Assembly: GCF_013364355.1 (NCBI RefSeq)
Contig: NZ_CP054931.1
Span: 4,205,501 to 4,269,500, forward strand
Direction of reading: 5' to 3'
From: Stenotrophomonas sp. NA06056
GTDB lineage: Bacteria > Pseudomonadota > Gammaproteobacteria > Xanthomonadales > Xanthomonadaceae
DNA length: 64,000 nt
In this document: piece after piece, positions 1 through 8,895 of the stretch
Layout: every line of letters begins with the position of its first letter
Position numbering within the stretch: position 1 is the stretch's first letter
The notes under the pieces: model-generated
What the model saw: only the letters and a program-made list of their open reading frames with translations
Database searches by the model: none
What the model was told of the DNA's origin: nothing
Made by a program: the position numbers and the translations under genes

Positions 1-161
1 GCCTGCGGAGTGGCACCGAAGCCCATTGCCGCAACGGCGACGATGACCACGCCGAGCACCGCGAACACATACGCATCGGGGAACCACTTTTCCGCCCAGG
101 CGGCCGAGCGCAAGGCTGCGCGCGCCATCCAGCCGTCCTGTACTGCTGCCGTCGAAGCCAT
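1..161 (-). CDS. Short-chain fatty acid transporter family protein (partial, N-terminus only)
   Basis: Reading the minus strand from an ATG at 161 gives about 53 residues before the window edge. They begin MASTAAVQDG and continue with a WFPDAYVFAVLGVVIV segment, which is a charged, tryptophan-rich stretch running into a first membrane helix. This pattern is typical of the AtoE/TIGR00366 family of short-chain fatty acid permeases. The rest of the gene lies outside the window, so the family call rests on the N-terminus alone. It sits downstream of ubiA on the same strand, separated by about 140 bases that hold a SMAG palindrome, so it probably has its own promoter. Another integral membrane permease with a similar first helix cannot be excluded. 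Confidence 0.55.
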   Translation of the reverse strand, partial: MASTAAVQDGWMARAALRSAAWAEKWFPDAYVFAVLGVVIVAVAAMGFGATPQ

Positions 162-268
162 CACCTACCCTCCCAGGTTCGATGGCTTGATTCTGGGCGG
201 TAGGGTGCGGGCTGTCAGCCACCTATTGGTCGTAGGTGGCGGGACGCCCGGCGCTACGCATAATCCGT

Positions 269-292
269 GTAGAGCCGAGCCCACGCTCGGCT
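269..292 (+). repeat. SMAG/GTAG REP element
   Basis: A GTAG tetranucleotide is followed by a short hairpin with stem GCCGAGC (274-280), loop CCAC and stem GCTCGGC (285-291). GTAG-headed palindromes of this form are the SMAG elements known from Stenotrophomonas maltophilia. It lies just after the ubiA stop codon and may fold at the end of that transcript. Similar elements occur near 49.2 kb and 63.9 kb. Confidence 0.75.
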
Positions 293-299
293 GCGCTTC

Positions 300-1193
300 T
301 CAACGCAACGCCAGATCCACGGCGATGCCGGCAAACAGCGCGGCACCCACCCAGTTGTTGTGCAGGAAGGCCTTGAAGCACGGCCCACGCTCGCGGTTGC
401 GGCAGATCCAGAATTCGTACACCACCAGCAGCGTCGCCACCGCTACGCCGGCCAGGTAGTACCCGCCCAGCCCGCCGCGCACGCCGACCAGCGCCATCGT
501 GGCCAGGAACAGTGCGTACAGCACGCCCTGGATGACCAGGTCCAGATCGCCGAACAGGATCGCGGTGGAGTGCGAACCCATCTTCAGGTCGTCCTCGCGA
601 TCGACCATGGCGTACCAGGTGTCGTAGGCGGTGGACCACAGGATGTTGCCGGCATACAGCAGCCAGCCCAGCATCGGCACCTCGCCCTGCACGGCGGCGA
701 AGGCCATCGGGATGCCCCAGCCGAACGACATGCCCAGATAGACCTGCGGCAAGTGGGTGTAGCGCTTCAGGTAGGGATAGCTGGCGGCCAGGAACACGCC
801 GATGAAGCTCAGGGCGATGGTCAGGCCGTTCAGGGTCAGCACCAGGCCGAAGGCCACCAGCATCAGCACCGCGAACAACGCCAGCGCCGCGCGGCCGCTG
901 ATCGCACCGGTCGCCAACGGCCGTGCCTTGGTGCGCTCCACATGCGGGTCGAGCCAGCGGTCGGCATAGTCGTTGATGACGCAGCCGGCCGAGCGGGTCA
1001 GCCACACGCCGGCGGTGAATACGAACAGGGTCCACAGCGGCGGCAGTCCACCGGCGGCAAGCCACAACGCCCACCAGGTGGGCCACAGCAGCAGCAGCGT
1101 GCCGATCGGGCGATCGGCGCGCATCAGACTCCAGTAATGCCGCCAGCGCGGCGTCGGCGCCGGATGCGGCGCGGAAAGGGGGGTATCAGCCAT
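300..1193 (-). CDS. ubiA: 4-hydroxybenzoate octaprenyltransferase
   Basis: Inner-membrane prenyltransferase of ubiquinone synthesis that joins the polyprenyl chain to 4-hydroxybenzoate. The 297-residue length is normal for UbiA. The first aspartate-rich motif, [20 protein letters not shown], binds the prenyl diphosphate through Mg2+. The second conserved region reads [17 protein letters not shown]. Roughly eight hydrophobic segments follow the cytoplasmic N-terminus ([13 protein letters not shown]). The ATG at 1193 is the first good start. No ubiC lies next to it. The downstream gene on the same strand is a fatty acid transporter, so this looks like a stand-alone gene. Confidence 0.95.
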   Translation of the reverse strand: MADTPLSAPHPAPTPRWRHYWSLMRADRPIGTLLLLWPTWWALWLAAGGLPPLWTLFVFTAGVWLTRSAGCVINDYADRWLDPHVERTKARPLATGAISGRAALALFAVLMLVAFGLVLTLNGLTIALSFIGVFLAASYPYLKRYTHLPQVYLGMSFGWGIPMAFAAVQGEVPMLGWLLYAGNILWSTAYDTWYAMVDREDDLKMGSHSTAILFGDLDLVIQGVLYALFLATMALVGVRGGLGGYYLAGVAVATLLVVYEFWICRNRERGPCFKAFLHNNWVGAALFAGIAVDLALR

Positions 1194-1342
1194 GGCACTA
1201 GGATACTCCTGTGCCTCTGGAGCGACTTTGCCGGCGGGGGGAGATTTGTGCGGCGAAACTGGATAGAATGCCCATCCCGCACCGCCTCATTGCGTTGCGA
1301 TGCCCGCCCCGGCCCTGGTCGACGGCGCGGCGGTTCCACCAC

Positions 1343-1419
1343 GCGCTCGTAGCTCAGCCGGATAGAGTAGTGGCTTCCGAAGCCATTGGTCGGGGGTTCG
1401 AATCCCTCCGGGCGCGCCA
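1343..1419 (+). tRNA. tRNA-Arg (anticodon CCG)
   Basis: A full 77-base cloverleaf can be drawn. The acceptor stem GCGCTCG pairs with CGGGCGC. The D-arm begins GCTC, the anticodon loop is TTCCGAA (anticodon CCG), and the T-loop is TTCGAAT between GGGGG and CCCTC. The discriminator base is G and the CCA end is encoded at 1417-1419. It reads CGG arginine codons. It is divergent from ubiA. Confidence 0.97.
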
Positions 1420-1665
1420 TCTTCCCTGTGATTCCCTGTGACGATTTCGACCTGTCCGTTGTCTGGCCGGAGACGCTTGATCGTGCATTCGTGTTGAAGG
1501 CATTCGAGCACAGCTCGACGCCAGCCAACAGAAGGTCGGGAACCGGACAGGAGGCCGCCGTACCAGGGCGAGGTCTTCCCACCTGCCTGGGGGGCGACAG
1601 GCCGAGCGTTGCGCGCGGCCTTCGACATCCATGTCGTGCGCCTGTCCAGTATCCCGGTAAAGATG
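1420..1665. other. Gene-free stretch downstream of tRNA-Arg
   Basis: About 245 bases between the tRNA 3' end and the SapC gene. A short tandem TTCCCTGTGA occurs just after the tRNA. I see no convincing coding frame, integrase fragment or duplicated tRNA end, so there is no sign that this tRNA has served as an integration site here. Confidence 0.5.
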
Positions 1666-2364
1666 TCAGCCGCTGAGCAGGTCGTTGAAGCGCGCCAGCG
1701 AGGCCAGGTGGAAGTGCACCGGTGCCAACCACCCCTGGTGATGCCAGGCGATGACGGTCGCCTCGGGCAGCGCAGCGAAACGATCGGGGTCGACGACCTG
1801 GAAGCCGAGCAGGCTGGAGGTTCGACCGTCGGCACGCACCACATCGGCCTGACGATCCACCAGCACACCCGAGGCCAACAGCTGCGCGCTGAAGGCGGCG
1901 GTGGCGGCGGCTTCGCTGGTAAAGGCTTCGCAGAACTGCAGTGCCTGACGGGTCAATTCGCTGGGCTGGCCATCGGCCTCGAACAACGGCTGACCTTCAT
2001 CCCCCTCGGTGCGCAGCATCGCTGCATCGGCATCGATGGCCAACGCATGACCATCGGGCTGGGTGGTCCGTGCGAACACGAAGGGGTAGCGCCGCACGTA
2101 GGCCGGCACATAGGCCCCACTCTGCCATTGGTCGGCCACTACGAAACGATTGTGCTCCGCTTCCAGCCCCAGCACTGCCATCGGCGCGGCGTCTTCGCCG
2201 ACAAACACCAGCGGGTAGCAACGGGATGCAGCGGCAAATTCGCCCAACACCAGGGGCACGGCATGGCTGCCCGCAGCGAACGCGGCATCGCCCGGCAGCA
2301 GTCGCCAGTGCGCATGGTCGCGCGAGGACAGCAACACCGGCGCACGGTACAGCGGCGGGTACAT
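1666..2364 (-). CDS. SapC family protein
   Basis: About 232 residues. After MYPPLYRAPVLLSSRDHAHW comes the SapC pattern: a basic/hydrophobic lead, then FAAGSHAVPLVLGEFAAAS and YPLVFVGE, and later a DGQPSELTRQALQFCEAF helix. SapC-type proteins of this kind are named after a Campylobacter S-layer-associated gene, but their biochemical role is not established. In TonB-rich bacteria they often sit beside outer-membrane transport genes. The start is uncertain: in-frame ATGs also occur at 2442 and 2454. I prefer 2364 because an AGGAAG lies upstream of it and the codons before it lack the strong GC third-position bias. It ends the minus-strand TPS/TonB gene run, 133 bases after the porin. Confidence 0.75.
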   Translation of the reverse strand: MYPPLYRAPVLLSSRDHAHWRLLPGDAAFAAGSHAVPLVLGEFAAASRCYPLVFVGEDAAPMAVLGLEAEHNRFVVADQWQSGAYVPAYVRRYPFVFARTTQPDGHALAIDADAAMLRTEGDEGQPLFEADGQPSELTRQALQFCEAFTSEAAATAAFSAQLLASGVLVDRQADVVRADGRTSSLLGFQVVDPDRFAALPEATVIAWHHQGWLAPVHFHLASLARFNDLLSG

Positions 2365-2497
2365 CGGGCCAACGTCTTCCTGCGCGGGCAACGTATCCAC
2401 ACCATCACCCTCGGCTACTGAGAGTTGTGAGTCTTCAATCATTTCGGTTTGCATCCAGAGTGCAGGGAAAAGACCGGCGCGAACGCCGGCCGTCACG

Positions 2498-4225
2498 TCA
2501 GAAGCCGGCGTTCACTTCCAGCTGGAACACATCGATGGACTGCGGCGCACCGGTGATTTCCTTGGCCGCCATCCAGCGTCCGGTCAGCGACACGTTCTTG
2601 TCGAACATGTACGAACTGCCCAGGTAGTAGCCCTTGGCATTGGTGCCGCCCAGGTGGAAGTTGGAATCGTTGTACGCGTCGGGAAGTGCATCGGCCTCCA
2701 GCCGCTTGTAGCCCAGCCACAGGTTCCAGTCGCCGGCCTGCTTCAGCGCGAGGTGGCCGAACGTGGCCTGCGCCATGTAGGCCATGTCGCCGCTGTCGAT
2801 GTCCTGCGGCCCGGCTACACCATTCGCGGCGGTAGCCAGGTTGGTGACGATGCCGCCCTGCGCACGACGCCACATGGCGTTGCGATCAAAGGCCAGGTTC
2901 TTGATGCCGTGGCCTTCCAGGCGCAACGCGTATCCGGCGAACAGCGGCGTTTCCCAGGCCAGGTTGAGGTCGAGCAGCTCGAACTCGGAGGCCAGGCCCA
3001 CGTACTGCGGCATCGGCGTATTGGCCGGGTCCAGCGGATTCAACGCGATGTTCCGCAGCAGCATCAGCGTGTTGCCCTTCTGCATGAAGGCAGGGCGTGA
3101 CCAGTCGCTGCTGCAGAAATCGGCACCGGCATACAGCGCGCACGGCTGCGAGTACTCGCCGGCGATGTTGCGGAAATCGAAGTAGCCCACGGCTGCACGC
3201 AGTTTCTGCTCATTGCCGAACTGCCAGTCCGCGCCCACCTGCAGACCATTGAGCCACTTGTTTTCGCTCTTCATCTTGCTCTGGCTGGTGCTGGGGAAAC
3301 CGTCGGAGGAATACTCCAGCGGGGTCAGGCCCAGCGTCGCGAACAGCGAGAAACCATCATCCCCCAGCGCATGGCGGTATTTGAATGCCACGCCGTCGAA
3401 ATTGAGGTCGTTGGAGAACAGGGTGTCGGTGGACCAGTACGGATTGCTGAAGCGGCCACCGATCACGTCCAGCCCCTGCACCGGCGCCCACGACAACCAG
3501 GCCTGGTCAAGCCAGACATCCTTCTTGGCCAGGCCACCGCCCAGTGTCTGAGTGGAGGACACCGGCCCATTGTCGTTGCCGGTGGCCAAGCGAACGCCTG
3601 CGCGGGTATGTTCGCCCAGGTCGGCCACCACACCCAGCCGTGCGCGGATACGCCAGGAATTGGTGCGGTCCTGGCGGTTGTTGCGCAGCGGCGGCAGGCC
3701 CAGATGGGTATTGCCATTGACGTCGTAGCCGTTGCCGGCGTTGATGCGCGCCCAGTCCACTTCGATATCGCTGTTGCGTTCGGAATACAGGCGGCTCTCG
3801 TTGCGCACACGCACGTCGCCCTGCACGCGCAGGCGCTGGGTCCAGTCCGGCACCTGGTCAGGCGCAGCCCAGCCATTGGCCTTGGCTTCGGCCATCACGC
3901 TGGCCTTGAGCTCATCACGGATCTCATCGCGCACGGTCTGCGGGATGTACGGTACGCGCACGTCGCCTGCCTGCGCGGTACTGGCCGCTGTACTGGCCGC
4001 GGGAGATGCGACCGCATCGCGCTGCGCTTCCAACAGCAACGCCTGGCCGGCTTCCGGGGTGAGTGCGCCGCTGTCCATCAGGCCGCGGATCAGCTTGATC
4101 ATGGTGCTTTCGCCACCGCCCTGCTGGGCGTGGGCGCCGCCGCTGGCCAGCACCAGCACGATGCCGGTGGCCACCGCAGAGCGACGCAGGTGCCGCAGCA
4201 CGGAATAGGAGTTGGAACGGGTCAT
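2498..4225 (-). CDS. Putative porin (Porin_5-like), outer-membrane beta-barrel
   Basis: 575 residues with a signal peptide ending near SGGAHAQQ. A short helical segment follows (STMIKLIRGLMDSGALTPEA), which may be periplasmic or coiled. Then comes a long barrel rich in alternating aromatic and glycine strands, such as RLRVQGDVRVRNESRLYSER and SWRIRARLGVVADLGEHT, and it ends in a barrel-like EVNAGF with a terminal phenylalanine. This fits the 'putative porin' family (Pfam Porin_5). The ATG at 4225 is chosen because it begins the signal peptide; upstream in-frame codons are not coding-like. It follows tonB by 52 bases in the same transcription unit and may be the outer-membrane partner of the TonB-ExbBD genes. 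Its substrate is unknown. Confidence 0.85.
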   Translation of the reverse strand: MTRSNSYSVLRHLRRSAVATGIVLVLASGGAHAQQGGGESTMIKLIRGLMDSGALTPEAGQALLLEAQRDAVASPAASTAASTAQAGDVRVPYIPQTVRDEIRDELKASVMAEAKANGWAAPDQVPDWTQRLRVQGDVRVRNESRLYSERNSDIEVDWARINAGNGYDVNGNTHLGLPPLRNNRQDRTNSWRIRARLGVVADLGEHTRAGVRLATGNDNGPVSSTQTLGGGLAKKDVWLDQAWLSWAPVQGLDVIGGRFSNPYWSTDTLFSNDLNFDGVAFKYRHALGDDGFSLFATLGLTPLEYSSDGFPSTSQSKMKSENKWLNGLQVGADWQFGNEQKLRAAVGYFDFRNIAGEYSQPCALYAGADFCSSDWSRPAFMQKGNTLMLLRNIALNPLDPANTPMPQYVGLASEFELLDLNLAWETPLFAGYALRLEGHGIKNLAFDRNAMWRRAQGGIVTNLATAANGVAGPQDIDSGDMAYMAQATFGHLALKQAGDWNLWLGYKRLEADALPDAYNDSNFHLGGTNAKGYYLGSSYMFDKNVSLTGRWMAAKEITGAPQSIDVFQLEVNAGF

Positions 4226-4277
4226 CGGCTTGCTCGCAGAAGAGGGAAATTCGTTGGAAAGAGCGTCATGGCAGCGT

Positions 4278-4970
4278 TCACCCGCCGGGGCGACGGCCCT
4301 GCACCAGCACGCGCGCAGGGAAATCCAGCGATGCCGGTGGGCGTTCGTCGATGCGGCCGACCGCGCGGATCGCCTGCAGTACGCGGTCGTCGGCGTCGGC
4401 ATTGCCGCTGCCACGCAGCAGCTCGACACGGCTGACCGCGCCGTCGGCATCCAGCCAGATGTTGACCGTCAGCTGGAACGCCAACCGGCGCACCTGCTCG
4501 TCGCGCGCCACGGCCTGCTGCAGCACATAGCCCAGGTAGCGGCCATAGCTGGCATTGCCGGCGCCACCGCTGCCGGTGCCACTGCGGCCACCGCCGCTGC
4601 CGGACTGGATGCCGAAGCTGTCGCCACCGGCCTGCGCGTCGGCGTCCATGGTCACCGGGTCGGCGGTGTCCGGGGTGGGCGCTTCTTCAGTCGGCTTGGG
4701 CACTTCGTCCAGCGGTTCCGGCTCGGGCATCACCTCTTCCGGCTTGGCTTCCGGCTCGGGCTCAGGTTCCGGTGGCGGCGGTGGCGGCGGGGGTGGCAGC
4801 ATCACCATCGGCACATCGGCCACCGGCCGCCGCGTGCTGGCGGTGTTCTTGAACAGCAGCAGCCACACCAGCAGCGCCAACAGCGCGACAACGGCGGGCA
4901 CCACCAGCAAGGGCCACCAGCGCCGCCATGCAGGAATCGCGTGGTTAGCGTGGGAGTGGAGTGGGGTCAC
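4278..4970 (-). CDS. TonB-family energy transducer
   Basis: 230 residues from a GTG at 4970. A short cytoplasmic N-terminus precedes one membrane helix (about 18-40, WWPLLVVPAVVALLALLVWL). A periplasm-spanning Pro/Glu region follows (nine consecutive prolines, then repeated EP pairs), a Gly/Ser-rich linker, and a TonB_C-like domain at about 145-225 containing LTVNIWLDADGAVSRVELLR. It would carry the proton-motive energy harvested by ExbB/ExbD to an outer-membrane partner. It lies 4 bases after exbD and is certainly co-transcribed with it. It is not the housekeeping tonB by context. Its C-terminal domain resembles the end of the STN protein at 24275-24991. Confidence 0.9.
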   Translation of the reverse strand: MTPLHSHANHAIPAWRRWWPLLVVPAVVALLALLVWLLLFKNTASTRRPVADVPMVMLPPPPPPPPPEPEPEPEAKPEEVMPEPEPLDEVPKPTEEAPTPDTADPVTMDADAQAGGDSFGIQSGSGGGRSGTGSGGAGNASYGRYLGYVLQQAVARDEQVRRLAFQLTVNIWLDADGAVSRVELLRGSGNADADDRVLQAIRAVGRIDERPPASLDFPARVLVQGRRPGG

Positions 4971-4974
4971 GTGT

Positions 4975-5388
4975 TCACCCCTGCACTTTTCCGGTGACCA
5001 GGCCCACCTGATTCAGGTCGATCCGGCGCAGAAGATCCAGCACTTCGACCACGCGGGCGTACTGCACCTGCGCGTCGCCACGCACGATCACCGGGAAATC
5101 CGGGGTCAGCGCCTTCTCGGTGCGCAGGCGGTCTTCCAGTTCGGCCAGGCTCACCGGATAGGCGTCCAGGAAGACCTGCCCGTTGTTGTCCACGGTGATG
5201 GCCTTGGTCTTGGGTTTCTCCAGGGCCATGCTGGAACTGGCCTTGGGCAGGTTCACCTGGATACCGGGAATGGAGGCGTTGCTGGTGAGGATGAAGATCA
5301 CCAGCACCACCAGCAGCACGTCCACGAAAGGCGTGACGTTGATGCCTTTCTCGCGCTTCTTGATGCCGAACCGCTTTGCCCTGGCCAT
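4975..5388 (-). CDS. exbD: ExbD/TolR biopolymer transport protein
   Basis: 137 residues with the standard ExbD layout. A basic N-terminus is followed by one helix carrying the signature NVTPFVDVLLVVLVIF, in which Asp23 matches the protonatable aspartate of ExbD/TolR. A periplasmic domain follows, ending in DLLRRIDLNQVGLVTGKVQG. It forms the proton channel with ExbB, and together they drive TonB. It lies 11 bases after the exbB stop and 4 bases before tonB, so the three genes form a tight operon. Its position beside tpsB/tpsA suggests a dedicated complex and not the general iron-uptake one. Confidence 0.93.
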   Translation of the reverse strand: MARAKRFGIKKREKGINVTPFVDVLLVVLVIFILTSNASIPGIQVNLPKASSSMALEKPKTKAITVDNNGQVFLDAYPVSLAELEDRLRTEKALTPDFPVIVRGDAQVQYARVVEVLDLLRRIDLNQVGLVTGKVQG

Positions 5389-5399
5389 GGCGATGCCCC

Positions 5400-7205
5400 T
5401 CAGGCCAGGGCCGGACGCGCGACGGCGGCCGGTTCGCTGCGGTCGAACTCTTCGGCCAGGCGCGCGGTGAATTCATCGACGAACACCGACATGTCGGCGG
5501 CGATTGCTTCGGCGCGCGACGCCAGCCAGTTGTAGCCGAACAGCGCCGGGATGGCGACGCCAAGGCCCGCGGCGGTACACAGCAGTGCGGCGGCCATGCC
5601 CGGTGCCACCGAGTTGATGTCCACTGCGCCCGCCATCGCGGCCACCACGAACACCAGCATGATGCCGATCACGGTGCCGAACAGGCCCACGTACGGCGCG
5701 CCTTCGATGGTGGTGGACAGCCAGTTCATGCGCTTGGACATGCGCTCGCTTTCGCGGGTCACTTCGGCATCCATCGATGCACGGATCGAGGTGATCGCTG
5801 CGGCGGTCAGGCCATGATGGTGCGATCCGCGCCCATCCATTTCCTCCATCGCGATGCGGTACAGCTTCCACAGGGTGGAGTTGTCGCGCACCTGCGGTGC
5901 CAGTACACCGCTGCGCTCCACCTGCTGCAGGGCCGCCACCGGTGCGCCGGCGACCTTGCGGTACTGTTCGGAGAACGCCAGGTTGGCGCGGGCCACGGTG
6001 CCAAAGTAGCGGCTCTTGGCGATCATGATCGCCCACGACATCAGCATCATCAGGCCCAGCACCACCACTACCACCCACGCATCCACCGGCATCGCCTTGA
6101 GGATGAACCCGAAGTGGCTGACACCGGCCGACTGCTCATCTTCACCGAAGGTCAGCAGGCGCGATTCGGCGCCCTGCGCGGTTGCGTCTGCCAGCAGCAG
6201 CGCGGCCGGACGTGCGACCTTGGACACGCGCACTTCGTCGATGTCACCCAGGAACGGCTGCGCCATGGCGATCACAGTGGCGTCGCCAGCGGCAGGTGCG
6301 CTCTCGGCACCGATCAGGGCCTCACCTGCGAACGCCGGCAGCACCGCGTCGATCCGGCTCGCTTCATGACCGCCCACCCACAGGACGACCTTGCCTTCGC
6401 CGGCCGTTACCGCCACATGCGTCCACTGCCCTGCCACCAGTGCCGGCACCGCCTGACTGCGCTGATCGTTGACGCGCACGTAGGGCACGCCGTTGTCGAG
6501 ACCGACGATCATCACGTTGCCGCCTTCGCGGCGCGCGTAGAGGGCCTGATCCGGGCCGAGCTGGGCGGGCTTGATCCATGCCGAGAAGGTCATCGCACCA
6601 CCGGCGGCGATCGCCAGTGATGGCGAGCCGGGCAACTGCAGCGGCGTGCCGGAAAGACGCGCGCCGCGGCCGATGATGGCGCCGTCGGCGGCAGTGAACG
6701 CGCCGCTGGCCGGGTTGGCGTAAGCGGTGGTGTCGCGCGCTTCATTGCCACTGTCGGCGAAGTGCAGCACCGCGCTGTAATCCGGATCGAACACGCGCTG
6801 GCCATTACTGGTGGCCGGCGCATTGGCGTTGCCGTAGTACATCCACACGGTCTGCGGCGCGGTGCCACCGAGGCTGGGCACATCCACCCAGATCAGCGCC
6901 ATGCCCAGGCCGGCGTCGTACTGCTCGATCTGGTGGTTCAGCACCGTGTGGCCATCGGCGCCGACAAAGCGGATGTCCTTGCCGCCTTCCGCCACGCCAT
7001 CGAAGGCGAAGTTGCCGGTGTGCAGGCGCACCAGCACAGGGGTGCGGCCGAGATTGCCACCAAGCGCAGCACCGCCGGGGCCCGCATCCAGGGTGATCGA
7101 TTTGCGGTACTTCCACTCGGCCTGCCACCACGGTGTATCGGCGCGGGCGGTGCCGAGCGCGGACAGGCTCAGGCAGAACAACAACAAGGCAAGAAGGCGT
7201 TGCAT
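5400..7205 (-). CDS. ExbB/TolQ proton channel fused to DUF2341 and LamG-like domains
   Basis: 601 residues, far longer than the usual 220-245 of ExbB. It has a signal peptide (MQRLLALLLFCLSLSALGTARA) and then a DUF2341-type region at about 25-150 with WWQAEWKYRKSITLD and VWMYYGNANAPATSNGQ. A concanavalin/LamG-like domain follows at about 150-320 (VLHFADSGNEARDTTAYANP, MTFSAWIKPAQLG, VRVSKVARPAALL). The ExbB/TolQ domain runs from about 370 to 595, with its first helix at WVVVVVLGLMMLMSWAIMI and the conserved VGLFGTVIGIMLVF and MAAALLCTAAGLGVAIPA helices. The front end would lie in the periplasm and might sense or bind a sugar or cell-wall component; this is inference. It is the first gene of exbB-exbD-tonB and follows tpsB by 34 bases. 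Confidence 0.92.
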   Translation of the reverse strand: MQRLLALLLFCLSLSALGTARADTPWWQAEWKYRKSITLDAGPGGAALGGNLGRTPVLVRLHTGNFAFDGVAEGGKDIRFVGADGHTVLNHQIEQYDAGLGMALIWVDVPSLGGTAPQTVWMYYGNANAPATSNGQRVFDPDYSAVLHFADSGNEARDTTAYANPASGAFTAADGAIIGRGARLSGTPLQLPGSPSLAIAAGGAMTFSAWIKPAQLGPDQALYARREGGNVMIVGLDNGVPYVRVNDQRSQAVPALVAGQWTHVAVTAGEGKVVLWVGGHEASRIDAVLPAFAGEALIGAESAPAAGDATVIAMAQPFLGDIDEVRVSKVARPAALLLADATAQGAESRLLTFGEDEQSAGVSHFGFILKAMPVDAWVVVVVLGLMMLMSWAIMIAKSRYFGTVARANLAFSEQYRKVAGAPVAALQQVERSGVLAPQVRDNSTLWKLYRIAMEEMDGRGSHHHGLTAAAITSIRASMDAEVTRESERMSKRMNWLSTTIEGAPYVGLFGTVIGIMLVFVVAAMAGAVDINSVAPGMAAALLCTAAGLGVAIPALFGYNWLASRAEAIAADMSVFVDEFTARLAEEFDRSEPAAVARPALA

Positions 7206-7239
7206 GGGAAGATCTCCAGGGAATTCGGAAAGGCCGGGC

Positions 7240-8835
7240 TCAGTAGCTGGCGCCGAGGCTCAGGTGCAGGCGGTTGGCGCCCTTGGTGGTGGTCGGCCCG
7301 TCGCTGAGCGTGCGGCCGTAGTCCAGGCGCAGGTTGAAGTGGTCGCTGATGCGCAGGCTGCTGCCGACGCCGATGGCCGACATCCAGTTGCTGTCGGTCT
7401 GCTCGGGCAACGGCCGACGCAGACCCAGCCACGCACCATCAAGGAACGTGTAGAAGCGCCAGTCCTGCAGACCCCACAGGCTGAAGGGACGGGTGCGCCA
7501 CTCCAGCGTGGCCAACGCGCCGTAGTCACCGATGCCTTCGGCCGAGCGGTAGCCGCGCGTGGTGTACATGCCACCGGCGGCGAACTGCTCGCCCGAGACC
7601 AGTGGCTGGTCGGTCATCTGTGCCGACACGCGGGCGAACCACTGCGCGCCGCTGTCGAGGGTGTAGGTATCGCTGATATCCAGCTTGACCGCGAAGAAGC
7701 TCGGATCGGCGTAAGCGCGCTTCCAATCGAACTCATCACCGGAACTGCCATAGCCCAGCAGCGTGCGGGTGCCGAACACCGCCTGCAGGCTGACACTGAG
7801 CTGGTGCTTTTCGCCCTGGCGGAAGCCGCTGTAGGCGAAGGTGATCGGCGCGTACTTCAGCGGTGCGAAATCGGAGGCCTGGCCGACCATGGCCACCGAT
7901 TCGTCCAGGTCCTTGAAGTCGATGCCGGCGGACAGCTGGTGCCACCACGCGCCCGTCATCGGCAGGGTGTGGTTGAGTTTCAGGCCCAGCGCATGGCCCT
8001 TGCCGGTCACGTTGGTCTGGCCGCTGGAGACCACGTTGCTGTCGGAACGGTAGCCGGAAAACTCCAGCATCCAGTCCGGCCCGGCCAGCGGCAGGCCGTA
8101 GGACGCCGACAGCACATTGGCCTGGTCCAGGTCCTGCGGGGCGGCAAAGAAGGTGAGCGAGGCGGTGTGGTCGCGCTGCCACAGGTTGTCGTTGCCGATG
8201 CTGAGGGTGCTGCGCAGCGGCTCGGTATCGACGCTGTGGTCGTTGTTGACGCTGGCGCTGTAACGCCACGGCGACGCATCATCCACCTTCAGTTCGACAT
8301 CCATGCGGCCGTCCGCACCGGGCTTGACCAGCGGGATGACCTGGCGCTTGCCGCCGCGGTTGAGTTCGGTCAGCTGTGCCTGTGCCTGGGCGAAGTCCGG
8401 CACCACGCCGGCCTGCAGGGCAGGCACGCGAGCGCGCAGCCGCTGCGGATCATTGTGCTGCGCACCGACAACCTTGACCTCGCCGATGCGGGTCTCGCTG
8501 ACCTGCAGGATCACCACGCCGCCGCTGACCTGCTGTTCGGGCAGCTCGACATACACGGACTGGTAGCCCTTGCCCTGGTAGGCGGTCTGCAGCGCCAGCC
8601 GCGCCGCTTCGACATCCTGCAATGTGCGGTCCGGACCCAGGTACGGGGTGACGGCACGTTCGATCTCGCGCGCATCCAGCACGCTGTTGCCGCGCACAAG
8701 GTACTCGTTGATGTTGACGCGTGCGGCGGGTGGCGCGGTGGGAGGCGCTTGCTCCTGTGCAGCGGCCAGCGGAATCACGCACATCAGGCACAACGGCAGG
8801 GGCACCCAGGCCCCTGCCTTGGTCGGGAAGAACAT
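7240..8835 (-). CDS. TpsB two-partner secretion transporter (ShlB/FhaC/HecB family)
   Basis: 531 residues. The signal peptide runs MFFPTKAGAWVPLPLCLMCV to AAAQ. Two POTRA-type periplasmic domains lie at about 35-190 (INEYLVRGNSVLDAREIERA with VTPYLGPD; VILQVSETRIGEVKVVGAQH). A 16-strand-type barrel follows. It includes the VRGY-like strand at about 415-430, read here as MYTTRGYRSAEGIGDYG, and ends LHLSLGASY with a terminal aromatic residue. The protein should export the TpsA encoded immediately upstream (60 bases apart) across the outer membrane, recognising its N-terminal TPS domain. Gene order tpsA-tpsB on the same strand supports the pairing. Confidence 0.93.
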   Translation of the reverse strand: MFFPTKAGAWVPLPLCLMCVIPLAAAQEQAPPTAPPAARVNINEYLVRGNSVLDAREIERAVTPYLGPDRTLQDVEAARLALQTAYQGKGYQSVYVELPEQQVSGGVVILQVSETRIGEVKVVGAQHNDPQRLRARVPALQAGVVPDFAQAQAQLTELNRGGKRQVIPLVKPGADGRMDVELKVDDASPWRYSASVNNDHSVDTEPLRSTLSIGNDNLWQRDHTASLTFFAAPQDLDQANVLSASYGLPLAGPDWMLEFSGYRSDSNVVSSGQTNVTGKGHALGLKLNHTLPMTGAWWHQLSAGIDFKDLDESVAMVGQASDFAPLKYAPITFAYSGFRQGEKHQLSVSLQAVFGTRTLLGYGSSGDEFDWKRAYADPSFFAVKLDISDTYTLDSGAQWFARVSAQMTDQPLVSGEQFAAGGMYTTRGYRSAEGIGDYGALATLEWRTRPFSLWGLQDWRFYTFLDGAWLGLRRPLPEQTDSNWMSAIGVGSSLRISDHFNLRLDYGRTLSDGPTTTKGANRLHLSLGASY

Positions 8836-8895
8836 CAGTGGCGTCTCAATGCGGAAGAATGGGAAGGCGATGCAGAACGGGGGGCAGTGGCATCG

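Noticed and set aside
1343..1665. tRNA-Arg as a possible integration site for a genomic island
   Set aside because: No integrase, no duplicated tRNA 3' end and no change in gene style next to it. The TPS locus beyond is not bounded by a repeat of the tRNA end.
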